The notes below the pieces were generated by a model. That model saw only the letters and a program-made list of their open reading frames with translations, did no database searches and had not been told where the DNA came from. Shown here piece by piece: positions 16,319-25,293 of a stretch of DNA of 64,000 bases (position 1 is its first letter; every line of letters begins with the position of its first letter). A program made the translations under genes and the position numbers. The stretch spans positions 151,665 through 215,664 of the forward strand of contig NZ_FOLN01000008.1 in the NCBI RefSeq assembly GCF_900112395.1, given 5' to 3'. This stretch comes from Algibacter lectus. GTDB lineage: Bacteria; Bacteroidota; Bacteroidia; Flavobacteriales; Flavobacteriaceae.

Positions 16319-17248
16319 ATGAAAAATATATTAAGTCTTAGTTTAGTAATGTTTGTTTTTAGCTGTGCTGCTCAAAATAAAATAGAAGAAAAATCTATTA
16401 AAACAAGTTTAGAGTATTTAGCATCCGATGTTTTGGAAGGCCGGAGTACAGGAAGTATTGGTATAGAAAAAGCGGCAGTTTTTATAGAGAACTTCTTTAG
16501 TGAAAATAATATAAAACCTTATTTTGAAACTTATAGAGATACCTTTAATGTAAAAGATATCATAGGTTATAATGTGGTAGGTTATATTGAAGGTAATGAT
16601 CCTGTTTTAAAAGATGAATTTGTGATTTTAGGTGCGCATTACGATCATATTGGTACGGCAAAAGAAGTTAATGGCGATTTTATTGCAAATGGAGCTAACG
16701 ATGATGCTTCGGGTACGGTAGCTGTTATGGAATGGGCAAAATATTTTTCTGAAACTAAAACTAATAAGCGTAGTGTTTTGTTTACGCTTTATGCTGCAGA
16801 AGAAATGGGCTTAAAAGGTTCTGGGCATTTAGCTGAGCGTTTAAAAAGCGATAGTTTAAATGTATATACCATGATTAATTTCGAGATGATTGGAGTTCCT
16901 AGAGCGGAAGGAGAAATGATGGCTTATGTTACCGGTTTTAAAGAATCGAATATGGCTGAAAAATTAAACAGTTACGCTAATGCTGAAATTATAGGGTTTC
17001 TGCCAAAGGCCAAAGAATTTAATTTGTTTAAACGTTCAGATAACTATCCATTCTACAAATCTTTTCAAATTCCGGCGCAAGCCATTTCAACCTTCGATTT
17101 TACAAATTTTGATTTTTATCATCATGTGGATGACGAAACTGAAAACATGGATTTTAAACACATGACGAACTTTATAAATAAAATGATTCCTGCTCTAGAG
17201 GGGATGATAAATGCTTCAACTAAAGAAATAAAACTTACCAATGAGTAA
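16319..17248 (+). CDS. M28 family zinc aminopeptidase, lipoprotein
   Basis: 309 residues with a lipobox at Cys16 (FVFSC), so an envelope-anchored enzyme. The M28 zinc site is readable in order: LGAHYDHIG (His and Asp), NDDASGTVAVMEWAKYF (bridging Asp), YAAEEMGLKGS (catalytic Glu and zinc Glu), NFEMIG, and a C-terminal His in HHVDDETENMDF. Family members release N-terminal residues from peptides. It overlaps the next gene by 8 bp, so they are translationally coupled. The peptide preference is unknown. Confidence 0.9.
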   Translation: MKNILSLSLVMFVFSCAAQNKIEEKSIKTSLEYLASDVLEGRSTGSIGIEKAAVFIENFFSENNIKPYFETYRDTFNVKDIIGYNVVGYIEGNDPVLKDEFVILGAHYDHIGTAKEVNGDFIANGANDDASGTVAVMEWAKYFSETKTNKRSVLFTLYAAEEMGLKGSGHLAERLKSDSLNVYTMINFEMIGVPRAEGEMMAYVTGFKESNMAEKLNSYANAEIIGFLPKAKEFNLFKRSDNYPFYKSFQIPAQAISTFDFTNFDFYHHVDDETENMDFKHMTNFINKMIPALEGMINASTKEIKLTNE

Positions 17249-17924
17249 AAATATAATTGTTACAGGAACAAGTAGAGGTATTGGTTTTGAGTTGGTACAG
17301 CTTTTTGCAAACGAAGGGCATAATGTATTGGCGCTTTCGCGGAATGAAAAAACTATTAGTAATTTGAATTTAGAAAACGTTACTTGTTTTTCTTTCGATT
17401 TAAATGACGAAAAGGCTTATGTGAAAGTTGAAACTTTTATTTCTGAAAATTGGAAACAAGTTGATGTGTTAATTAATAACGCTGGAGCTTTACTAAACAA
17501 ACCATTTTCAGAAATAACAATGGCAGATTTTGAAGCGGTTTATAAAACAAATGTTTTTGGTGTTGCTGAAATAACTAGAAAAGTACTTCCGTTTATGCAG
17601 GCTTCAAGCCACGTGGTTACTATTAGCTCTATGGGAGGTGTGCAAGGTAGTATGAAGTTTCCTGGCTTAGCAGCTTATAGTTCTAGTAAAGCAGCCGTAA
17701 TTACGCTTACAGAGCTCTTAGCAGAAGAATATAAAGAATCTGGTATTGCTTTTAATGTATTGGCATTAGGAGCTGTGCAAACCGAAATGCTGGAAGAAGC
17801 TTTTCCTGGTTATCAAGCACCAACTACAGCTTTAGAAATGGCTCAATATATTTTCGATTTCTCACTTAACGGAAATAAGTATTATAACGGTAAAATGTTA
17901 CAGGTTTCTAATTCTACGCCGTAA
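17241..17924 (+). CDS. Short-chain dehydrogenase/reductase (SDR)
   Basis: 227 residues of classical SDR. The cofactor motif TGTSRGIG is at 8-15, NNAG at 79-82, and the catalytic Ser129/Ser130, Tyr146 and Lys150 stand in SS and YSSSK. An NADP preference is suggested by the Arg in ALSRNEKT but is not certain. The substrate is unknown. It overlaps the M28 gene and is the last gene before a 363-bp gap. Confidence 0.9.
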   Translation: MSKNIIVTGTSRGIGFELVQLFANEGHNVLALSRNEKTISNLNLENVTCFSFDLNDEKAYVKVETFISENWKQVDVLINNAGALLNKPFSEITMADFEAVYKTNVFGVAEITRKVLPFMQASSHVVTISSMGGVQGSMKFPGLAAYSSSKAAVITLTELLAEEYKESGIAFNVLALGAVQTEMLEEAFPGYQAPTTALEMAQYIFDFSLNGNKYYNGKMLQVSNSTP

Positions 17925-18287
17925 TGTAAATACGCTTTAGAGTTTGTTTTTATTAAATTGTGAATTATGTTAAAATGTTTTGGTGGAAGGAAAGTCTTTC
18001 AGGTAGTGTAATTCTAATAAATCTATTCAATGCGTTAAACTGTTTAGGAGGTTTAAGTGAGTAAATTTAGATAGGTTAAAGATGGTTTAGGAAAGAAAAT
18101 GGAAAATCCGATAATCTGTTTTGTGTTTAAAAAGTGATTTTTTTTAGATATTTATGTTAAATTTTCAGACGATTTTGTAAAATTTAATCGTTAAAATGCA
18201 TAAATCATAGATATTATGCGTTAAATTTTAACTTTTTCCTTCATTTTTTAGTTGTAGGTTTTTATTTTCTACACCTTTGCTCATGCA
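17925..18287. other. Intergenic region before the T9SS type B cassette
   Basis: AT-rich, 363 bp, with no credible gene. A CACCTTTG string near 18271 resembles a weak -7 element for the large cargo gene, with a TTG about 17 bp upstream. Nothing else is evident. Confidence 0.6.
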
Positions 18288-21056
18288 TTGGAAATAATAC
18301 TTTGCTTAAAACCTAAATTAACTCAATTGAAAAAAGTCCTCTTTTTGGCTTTTGCTCTTCTAATATCTTGTTTTGCAAAAGTACATGCGCAATGCGATGA
18401 AGTAGTAACTTATAATGTTTGTGACATGACAATCGTTGATAAGGATGCTGACGGAACGCCCGACGGAATAATTAATTTATACGACGTTTATAATGCTCTT
18501 CCTGGAGTTTCAACGCCAATAACATCGGCTTCGGGTACTTGGTTCGATCCAAATTATAATTTCTCCCTAGATGTATCTACTGGTGATTTATATTTATGGG
18601 ATTTAAAAGATGCTTCGATTGATGTCGATTCGTACCAGTTTCAATTAATCGATACGTCTAGTGCGTGTCCCGATGGAATAAAAACACGATTAAATATTGT
18701 TCTCGGCCCTTTTGAAGGTAAACCTTTGCCGCCCGCAGGAGTTAACGATGCTAATGTTACGGTATGTCAAGCAGTATTAGCTGGTTTCGATTTATTTCAA
18801 GTTTTCGAGTCGCAACCATCACCTCACAAAAATGGTGTTTGGGAGTTTGTAGGGAATATGGGAGACCCAAGTAATTTTAAAGGCTTAAGTGTTGAAGGTA
18901 AGTTTAATGCCGAAATTCCTTATGAGCCTTACGGAGATCTAGTAGAGTTTGATGTTTTCGAATTTAAATATACCGTTTATGGTGTGTCGCCATGCGATTC
19001 TGAAAAAGTATCTTATTTTAAAGTAGAAGTTATTCGTGATGTACTTTCTGGGGAACCTTCAACTTATGATATTTGTGAAAGTGATATATTATCTGGAATA
19101 TGGGATGCAGATATTGATTTAACCGATGATAGATTCCTTGTAGGTGAAGATGTAGAAGGTACATGGAAATCTGCTTTTGATCCTACAAACCAAATTTCAA
19201 ACCCAGCAGATTCTAATATCAATATTAGAGAGGTTTATGATAATTTAAAAAGTAGTACTTCTAATTTTGGTTGTAGAGAATTTACGTATACGTATTCGGT
19301 AGAAGCAAGATCTTCTTTAACCGATTGCCCAAGTAAAGAATCGGAAGTAGTATTTAGAATTTACGAACCTATAAAACCTTTTTATCAAGTTGAGCCTCTA
19401 GAAGTGTGCTTAGATGATAATAAGCCGGCAGGTATAAGTTTATACAATGAATTAATTTTTACAACCGAAAACGGGATATTGTATGATTATGCGGAAGCAT
19501 CCAGCTGTAGTTCTTGGAGTTTTGTTTCGGGACCTTCAGATATTAGAATAGATACCGATTCTGGATATATCGATTTAAATACACTTACTCAAGCTAATGC
19601 CGGTACCTACGTTTTTAGGTACTATGTTTCTAGTTTGTGCAATGCTTGTGGAACTAGTGGTACATCGCCATGCGATCCACAATTCGCTAATGTTACTATT
19701 ATTTTATTACCGAAAAATTATGCAGGTGAAGATACTGTGGGGATGGAGTTTTGCGAAAACGATCCGTTAATAGCAAGTCCTTTAAATCTATTTTCTCGTT
19801 TGAACACTAATAGTATTGACGATCCAATTTACCAAGGACCTTTAGGAACATGGGTTGATAATATTTCTGGAGAAACTATTACAAATCCAACAACCTACGA
19901 GTTGCCAGAAGTAAAGGGTAGCCAGTTGTTCGATTTTACATATTCAACCTTAACAGATAAAGGTTGTGTGGCTAGTGCAAATTTATCGTTTACAGTTTAT
20001 GAAGAATATACTGCTGGTGTTGATACACTATTAGATGTTTGTGATAACAATGGTGTTTTTGATTTGTTTGATGAATTAGAAGGAAACCCTAGCGGAACAG
20101 GAACTTGGACAGGGCCAAACGGATTTGTTACAACCGATTATAAAGCTGAATTTGATCCAACAACGGCAGATGGTGGAGTTTATACTTATACCGTTCCGGA
20201 TAATGTAACACCTGCAGGAACAACAATGTGCTCTGGTAGTGAAGCAACTATTACGGTAACCCTTTATAAAAGCCCAAGTGCAGGAGAGGATGTTGCTTAT
20301 GATGTGTGCCGATCTGACTTGGAAATCGATTTAATAGATTACCTAGATGATACAGCGAATAGCGGAGGTGTTTTTATAGATGTAGATAATGGTAATTCAC
20401 CTATAGGGAGTTTATTAGATGTTTCTCAATTAGTGGCAGGAGTTTATAATTTTCGATACGAAATTCAAGGGCATGCGTCATGTCTTTTAGATACAGCCTT
20501 AATAGAAATTACTATTTCTGAGGTTGAGGTGCCAACAACATCTAATCAAACTTTTTGTGCTGTAGATGGTGAAACTGTTAATAGCTTAGTCGCGAATAAT
20601 GGATATGATTTTAATTGGTATGATACAGCCATTGATACAACTCCGTTGCCATTAGGAACTGTTTTGATAAACGGCGAAGACTATTTTGTTGCTGCTTTAG
20701 ATGAAAATGGTTGCGAATCTCCCAAAATAGTCATGACGGTTACTATCCTACCTTTTGGAGATGATAATTGTGAAAGTTGTATTAAAGATGGTATATCGGT
20801 TAATGGTGACAATGTAAACGATGTTTTCGATTTATGTAATTTACCAGAAACCTATCCAAATTTCGAATTAAATATTCACAATAGATATGGAGTTACCGTA
20901 TATAAAGGTACAAAAAGTACACCTTTGTTTTCTGGTAAATCGAATGTTTCAGGAACACTTGGGAAGCAATTGTCTTCTGGAGTTTATTTTTATGTTTTCG
21001 ATCCGAAAGACGGGATGACTAAACCTTTTCAGGGGAATTTTTATTTAAGCAAATAA
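18288..21056 (+). CDS. Large secreted protein with a T9SS type B (gliding-motility-associated, CHU_C) C-terminal domain
   Basis: 922 residues from a TTG at 18288. An in-frame TTG at 18327 gives 909 residues beginning KKVLFLAFALLISC and may be the true start. A signal peptide ends near KVHAQ. The body is a series of Cys- and Asp-rich, beta-sandwich-like repeats with motifs such as AGVDTLLDVCDNNG and AGEDVAYDVC. The last 85 residues match the type B sorting domain (GDNVNDVFDLCNLPETYP, LNIHNRYGVTVYKG, SGVYFYVF, GNFYLSK). Such proteins cross the outer membrane through the T9SS. It is directly followed by PorP/SprF and OmpA genes, its probable export partners. Function of the body is unknown, possibly an adhesin. 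Confidence 0.88.
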   Translation: MEIILCLKPKLTQLKKVLFLAFALLISCFAKVHAQCDEVVTYNVCDMTIVDKDADGTPDGIINLYDVYNALPGVSTPITSASGTWFDPNYNFSLDVSTGDLYLWDLKDASIDVDSYQFQLIDTSSACPDGIKTRLNIVLGPFEGKPLPPAGVNDANVTVCQAVLAGFDLFQVFESQPSPHKNGVWEFVGNMGDPSNFKGLSVEGKFNAEIPYEPYGDLVEFDVFEFKYTVYGVSPCDSEKVSYFKVEVIRDVLSGEPSTYDICESDILSGIWDADIDLTDDRFLVGEDVEGTWKSAFDPTNQISNPADSNINIREVYDNLKSSTSNFGCREFTYTYSVEARSSLTDCPSKESEVVFRIYEPIKPFYQVEPLEVCLDDNKPAGISLYNELIFTTENGILYDYAEASSCSSWSFVSGPSDIRIDTDSGYIDLNTLTQANAGTYVFRYYVSSLCNACGTSGTSPCDPQFANVTIILLPKNYAGEDTVGMEFCENDPLIASPLNLFSRLNTNSIDDPIYQGPLGTWVDNISGETITNPTTYELPEVKGSQLFDFTYSTLTDKGCVASANLSFTVYEEYTAGVDTLLDVCDNNGVFDLFDELEGNPSGTGTWTGPNGFVTTDYKAEFDPTTADGGVYTYTVPDNVTPAGTTMCSGSEATITVTLYKSPSAGEDVAYDVCRSDLEIDLIDYLDDTANSGGVFIDVDNGNSPIGSLLDVSQLVAGVYNFRYEIQGHASCLLDTALIEITISEVEVPTTSNQTFCAVDGETVNSLVANNGYDFNWYDTAIDTTPLPLGTVLINGEDYFVAALDENGCESPKIVMTVTILPFGDDNCESCIKDGISVNGDNVNDVFDLCNLPETYPNFELNIHNRYGVTVYKGTKSTPLFSGKSNVSGTLGKQLSSGVYFYVFDPKDGMTKPFQGNFYLSK

Positions 21057-21060
21057 GTTG

Positions 21061-21972
21061 ATGAAGATAAAATTATTTATACTATTTATAGTTTGTAATC
21101 TGTCGGTTTTTGCACAACAAGAACCACAGTACACACAATATATGTACAATATGAGCATGGTGAATCCTGCTTATATGATAAACGAGCCAAGCCTTGTAGA
21201 AGTTGGTGCTTTGCATCGAACACAATGGGTCGGTATTGATGGGGCTCCAAAAACAACTAATGTTTTTGCTAATATTCCGTTGAATGAAAAAATAGAATTA
21301 AGCGTTAATTATTTAAATGATAATATAGGTGGAAATGTAAATACAAGTGAAAACGTATTTAATGTAGATGCAGCTTATAAAATTAATTTAAATAAAGAGC
21401 TTAATTTGTCTTTTGGATTAAAAGCCGGCTTCGATCATTTAAATTTTAGTGCTATTGGTAGTAATGTGTCTGCCGATCCTTCTTTTGGAAACACTAATAA
21501 AACGGTTTTAAATATTGGAGCAGGAGCCTTTTTATTTCATAAAAATTATTACGTCGGGTTATCGTCACCAAATTTAATTCCTGCCGATTTAAGTGTTAAT
21601 GATGGTGTGATATACAACAACAGTATTCATGGGTTTTTAATTGCAGGTTACATTTATGAATTGAATGATTTGTTTAAAATAAAACCATCAACTGTTATGA
21701 AATTTGCTGGAGGAGCGCCTTTGTCTTTTGATGTTTCTGCAAATGTTCTTTATGATAATAAATTCGAATTAGGGGTGTCTTACCGATATCAAGACGCTGT
21801 TTCTGGTTTGGCTGTTTTCAACATAACACCAGATTTACGCATCGGTTATTCGCACGATTTTAATACGAGCCAATTAAAAAGTTACAACAATGGAAGTCAC
21901 GAGTTTGTTTTGCTTTATAGGTTTGATGTATTAGGTTTAAGTAAAAAATATTCATCTCCAAGATTCTACTAA
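21061..21972 (+). CDS. PorP/SprF family type IX secretion outer-membrane protein
   Basis: 303 residues from ATG 21061; an in-frame TTG three bases earlier adds one residue. The signal peptide is followed by QEPQYTQYMYNMSMVNPAYMI, the hallmark of PorP/SprF. The rest is predicted outer-membrane beta-barrel with GAGAFLFHKNYYVGLSSPNLIP and a C-terminal DLRIGYSHDFNTSQLKSYNNGSHE. In Flavobacterium johnsoniae SprF is needed to secrete SprB, a type B cargo encoded next to it. The gene here plays the same role by position, 4 bp after the type B cargo. It is a paralogue rather than necessarily SprF itself. Confidence 0.92.
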   Translation: MKIKLFILFIVCNLSVFAQQEPQYTQYMYNMSMVNPAYMINEPSLVEVGALHRTQWVGIDGAPKTTNVFANIPLNEKIELSVNYLNDNIGGNVNTSENVFNVDAAYKINLNKELNLSFGLKAGFDHLNFSAIGSNVSADPSFGNTNKTVLNIGAGAFLFHKNYYVGLSSPNLIPADLSVNDGVIYNNSIHGFLIAGYIYELNDLFKIKPSTVMKFAGGAPLSFDVSANVLYDNKFELGVSYRYQDAVSGLAVFNITPDLRIGYSHDFNTSQLKSYNNGSHEFVLLYRFDVLGLSKKYSSPRFY

Positions 21973-21973
21973 T

Positions 21974-24001
21974 ATGATTAAGAAAATAACTTTAATTTTT
22001 GCAATCTGTTTTATGTCTCAGTTGGCCGTTGGCCAAAAATCTAGAGGCGATCGTTTTTTCGAAAAAGGAGATTACATCAACGCAGCAAAATATTACGAAA
22101 CGGCCTTAGAAAAGGAACGTCATAAAAAAGATCTAGAAAATATAGCGGAATGTTATTACAATACGTTTCAGTATCGATTAGCATCCCGACATTTAAAGCA
22201 ATTGGTAAAAGGTCGATTTGGCGAAAAGGATAAAAGCTACAACAATGAATACAACTTCAAGCTGTATCAAATACTTTCTGCCTTGGGAGATTATGAGGTT
22301 GCTTTGGTGTATTTAAAATTGTATAAAGAGAATAATTCTGCAACGTTAGATGTTGCCGAATCTATCGAAACCATTGAAGCTTTCAAACTTAAAACACCAG
22401 ATTATAAAATTGAAAAAGCGCATTTCAATTCTGAAGCTTCAGATTTTGGAGCGGTAAAGTTTGGGGATAGTGTTTATTTTACTTCCGATAGAGATGTAAA
22501 TCAATTATTCGGAAAAACTTATAAATGGACGCATCAGCCATTTTTAGATATTTATGTAACTGCTGTAAACAAAGATCTTGATACTGTTGGCTATACAAAA
22601 GCATTACCGAAAATTATCAATTCTAAATATCACGAAGGAAATTTCTGTTTTAGTAAAGATGGTAATACCTTATATATTTCAAGAAGCAATATTGTAGATG
22701 GTAAGCGTGAATTTAACGATGCCAAAACCAATGATATTCACATTTATAAATGGGTAAAAGAGAATGGAAAATGGTTGAAGCCAGTGAAATTAGCGTTTAA
22801 TAAAAACGGATTCTCATATCAGCACCCAGCTTTAAGTCCAGATGGTAGCAAATTATACTTCTCGTCTAATTTAGAAGGGGGTTTTGGAAGTTTCGATTTG
22901 TATTACGTTACTTTAAGTGAAGATGAAATTAGCGAGCCCGTAAACTTAGGAGCTGAAATAAATACAGAGAATAGGGAGCATTTTCCTTTTATATCAGAAG
23001 AAGGACATTTGTTTTTTGCGTCTAACGGACATTTAGGTTTGGGTATGTTGGATAATTTTGTTTCGGAGTTGGTGGATAATGTATTTACTGCGCCAACAAA
23101 TTTAGGTGTGCCAATCAATTCTCAATACGATGATTTCGGAATAAATTATTACAACGAAAATGAAGGCTTTTTTGCTTCGAATAGAAATAAAAAAGACGAT
23201 AATATTTTCAAGTTTAAACAATCGGGGCCAATATTTATTAGAGAGTATATCAATACATTTGAAATTCGAGATGCTGTTACAAAAGAATATATTCCTAACG
23301 CTCAAGTTTTTTTAAGCAACCGCAAAAAAGCAGAGATTTATAGCAATACCTTAGATGATACTTCTGTTTTTAACATGAATTTGTTAGCAGATCATTACGA
23401 GCTTAAAGCTGAAAGTGAAGGGTATTATGCAAAAACACTCCCAGTAGAAGTTCTAGAAAAACAAGATCAAAAACATGTATTGTATTTAAAGCAAATCCCG
23501 CCACCACCACCTGTAGTTGTAGACCCTGTGGATGCTATAATTACAGAAAAGAAAATAGATAAGAAATTAAAAGAAGAAGATCCAACGAGGTTTGCTTTGC
23601 TTACCGATGTCGATGGACCACCGGTTATAGAGAAAGATGGTAAATTGTTTTTTAAGTTAGCACCTATTTATTTCGATTTTGGTACTTGGAATATTAGAGC
23701 AGATTCTAAAAAAATATTAGACGAATTATCTGCGAAATTAGAACGTTATCCTGATATATATTTAAAAATTAGTGCACATACCGATAGTCGTGGTAGTGCA
23801 AAATACAATCAAATTTTATCAGAGCGTCGTGCAGAATCTACAAGAAATTACATAGCTTTGGAAGGTTATATTAACGCTCGTAGATTATCGTTTAAAGGTT
23901 TTGGAGAAATGGAGCCTATTGTGCCGTGCCCTATGCTAAATTGTACAGAAGATGAGCACCAGCTTAACAGACGAAGCGAGTTCGAAATTATTAAATATTA
24001 A
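21974..24001 (+). CDS. OmpA family protein with TPR, PD40 repeats and a carboxypeptidase-like domain
   Basis: 675 residues. Signal peptide (to about VGQ21), TPR-like region 25-140, PD40/beta-propeller repeats about 140-410 (HPALSPDGSKLYFSSN and FPFISEEGHLFFASNGH), a CarboxypepD-reg-like domain about 420-500 (YIPNAQVFLSNRK), a Pro-rich hinge, and an OmpA peptidoglycan-binding domain at the C-terminus (YFDFGTWNIRADSKKIL, AHTDSRGSAKYNQILSERRA). This architecture is standard for the third gene in type B cargo-PorP-OmpA cassettes. It likely anchors the export complex to the wall. Confidence 0.92.
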   Translation: MIKKITLIFAICFMSQLAVGQKSRGDRFFEKGDYINAAKYYETALEKERHKKDLENIAECYYNTFQYRLASRHLKQLVKGRFGEKDKSYNNEYNFKLYQILSALGDYEVALVYLKLYKENNSATLDVAESIETIEAFKLKTPDYKIEKAHFNSEASDFGAVKFGDSVYFTSDRDVNQLFGKTYKWTHQPFLDIYVTAVNKDLDTVGYTKALPKIINSKYHEGNFCFSKDGNTLYISRSNIVDGKREFNDAKTNDIHIYKWVKENGKWLKPVKLAFNKNGFSYQHPALSPDGSKLYFSSNLEGGFGSFDLYYVTLSEDEISEPVNLGAEINTENREHFPFISEEGHLFFASNGHLGLGMLDNFVSELVDNVFTAPTNLGVPINSQYDDFGINYYNENEGFFASNRNKKDDNIFKFKQSGPIFIREYINTFEIRDAVTKEYIPNAQVFLSNRKKAEIYSNTLDDTSVFNMNLLADHYELKAESEGYYAKTLPVEVLEKQDQKHVLYLKQIPPPPPVVVDPVDAIITEKKIDKKLKEEDPTRFALLTDVDGPPVIEKDGKLFFKLAPIYFDFGTWNIRADSKKILDELSAKLERYPDIYLKISAHTDSRGSAKYNQILSERRAESTRNYIALEGYINARRLSFKGFGEMEPIVPCPMLNCTEDEHQLNRRSEFEIIKY

Positions 24002-24007
24002 AGTTTT

Positions 24008-24643
24008 ATGAAACAATATAAATGTGTCATTTTCGATTGCGATGGTGTTTTGGTGGATAGTGAACCTTTAAGCATACAGGTGTTAGTAGATATCGCAAAT
24101 GAATATGGAGCGAATATTGATTTAGCTTACGGAATGGAACATTTTAAAGGAAGTTTCTTCGATGCCTGTAAACGTATGATTTCTGAATTAGCACAAAAAG
24201 AATTACCAGATTCTTTAGAGAGTGAATACAGACAGCGCAGTTTTGAAGCTTTTAAAAAAGATATGAAACCCGTTGAAGGTGTTAAGGGGGTTCTGAAAAA
24301 TATAAATAGGCCATTCTGTGTTGCGTCTAGCGGTCCAGAAGATAAAATAGAACTTAATTTAGGGCTTACCGGTTTGTTATCTTTCTTCGAAAATAAAATA
24401 TTTAGTTGCTATAAAATCCAAAAATGGAAACCAGATCCAGCAGTGTTTTTATGGGCAGCCGAAACTATGGGGTTTAAGCCAGAAGAATGTGTTGTAATTG
24501 AAGATAGTATATCAGGAGTTCGTGCGGCAAAAGCTGGTGGATTCGATGTTTTTGGCTACGTAGCTCACGATTATAATAACCAATTAAAAGATGAAGCGAC
24601 CCAAACTTTTGATAGTATGGATAAGCTTTTAAGTATGATTTAA
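24008..24643 (+). CDS. HAD-superfamily hydrolase, beta-phosphoglucomutase-like
   Basis: 211 residues. HAD motif I FDCDGVLVDSEP places the nucleophile Asp10 and Asp12; motif II is in CVASSGPEDK, motif III a Lys in KIQKWKPDPAVF, and motif IV ECVVIEDSISGVRAAKAGG. A helical cap follows motif I, as in beta-phosphoglucomutase-like phosphatases. The substrate is unresolved, likely a sugar phosphate. It starts 6 bp after the OmpA gene but is probably not part of the export cassette by function. Confidence 0.9.
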   Translation: MKQYKCVIFDCDGVLVDSEPLSIQVLVDIANEYGANIDLAYGMEHFKGSFFDACKRMISELAQKELPDSLESEYRQRSFEAFKKDMKPVEGVKGVLKNINRPFCVASSGPEDKIELNLGLTGLLSFFENKIFSCYKIQKWKPDPAVFLWAAETMGFKPEECVVIEDSISGVRAAKAGGFDVFGYVAHDYNNQLKDEATQTFDSMDKLLSMI

Positions 24644-24723
24644 AACACCTTTTTGTTACATGAGGCTAGAATATGGGCTTCATTGAAATAATAAAAATCA
24701 CAATTTCCATTAAAAATATATCT

Positions 24724-25248
24724 ATGAAGAAAAAGTACACTTTAATTGCATTTCTGTTTTTGTCTTTAAATGTTATGGCGATGCAAATTTTTGTTAAACT
24801 TAGTGATGGTAAGACTATAGCCTTAGAGGTTGAAGCAAATGATACAATTGATAATGTAAAAGCAAAAATTCAAGATAAGGAAGGTATACCTCCAAATGAA
24901 CAAGTTTTAAAATACAACGGTCAGACTTTAGAGGATGGACGTACGCTAGCTGATTATAATATTCAAAAAGAATCTACTTTGTTTTTAGAGTCGTCTACAT
25001 TATCAGTAAATAATTTAGCGAATGTAGAGTGTAAATTATCCGTATATCCGGTGCCTGCTAAAAATTATATTTCTATTTCTAATTTAAAAGAAGTTAAAAC
25101 ATACCGTATTCTAAATGTACTAGGACAAGGAGTTCAGGAAGGTGTTGTTTCTAGTGGTAAAGATCGAATTGATATTCAAAGTTTAGATAGAGGTTTTTAT
25201 GTTTTGAATTTTAAAAATGAAGAATCATTACGTTTCTTGAAAGAATAA
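24724..25248 (+). CDS. Secreted ubiquitin-domain protein with T9SS type A sorting domain
   Basis: 174 residues from ATG 24724 (an upstream in-frame ATG at 24673 would only prefix the signal peptide). Signal peptide 1-19 ends VMA and predicted cleavage leaves MQIFVK, the exact N-terminus of ubiquitin. Residues 20-88 are a ubiquitin fold with [12 protein letters not shown] and [18 protein letters not shown]. By hand against remembered human ubiquitin, 52 of 69 positions are identical. A short linker (89-104) leads to a type A CTD (105-174: [16 protein letters not shown], then DRGFYVLNF and LRFLKE). Lys 6, 11, 27, 29, 33 and 63 are kept, Lys48 is Gln, and the LRLRGG tail and the Leu8/Ile44/Val70 patch are lost. 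It stands alone, convergent with the HMG-CoA reductase gene. Export and surface anchoring are inferred. Confidence 0.95.
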   Translation: MKKKYTLIAFLFLSLNVMAMQIFVKLSDGKTIALEVEANDTIDNVKAKIQDKEGIPPNEQVLKYNGQTLEDGRTLADYNIQKESTLFLESSTLSVNNLANVECKLSVYPVPAKNYISISNLKEVKTYRILNVLGQGVQEGVVSSGKDRIDIQSLDRGFYVLNFKNEESLRFLKE

Positions 25249-25272
25249 GCGGTTTCTTTTTATTGAAATCTC

Positions 25273-25293
25273 TAGACGGAATCTTTCTGTCTA
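25273..25293. terminator. Hairpin between the ubiquitin gene and the convergent HMG-CoA reductase gene
   Basis: TAGACGGAA (25273-25281) pairs with TTCTGTCTA (25285-25293), with one G-T pair, around a 3-nt loop. It overlaps the minus-strand stop codon, and a T-rich stretch follows on the plus strand. Probable terminator for both genes. Confidence 0.6.

Noticed and set aside
24673..24723. Upstream ATG start for the ubiquitin protein
   Set aside because: The 17 added residues would precede a perfect signal peptide that begins [10 protein letters not shown] at 24724.
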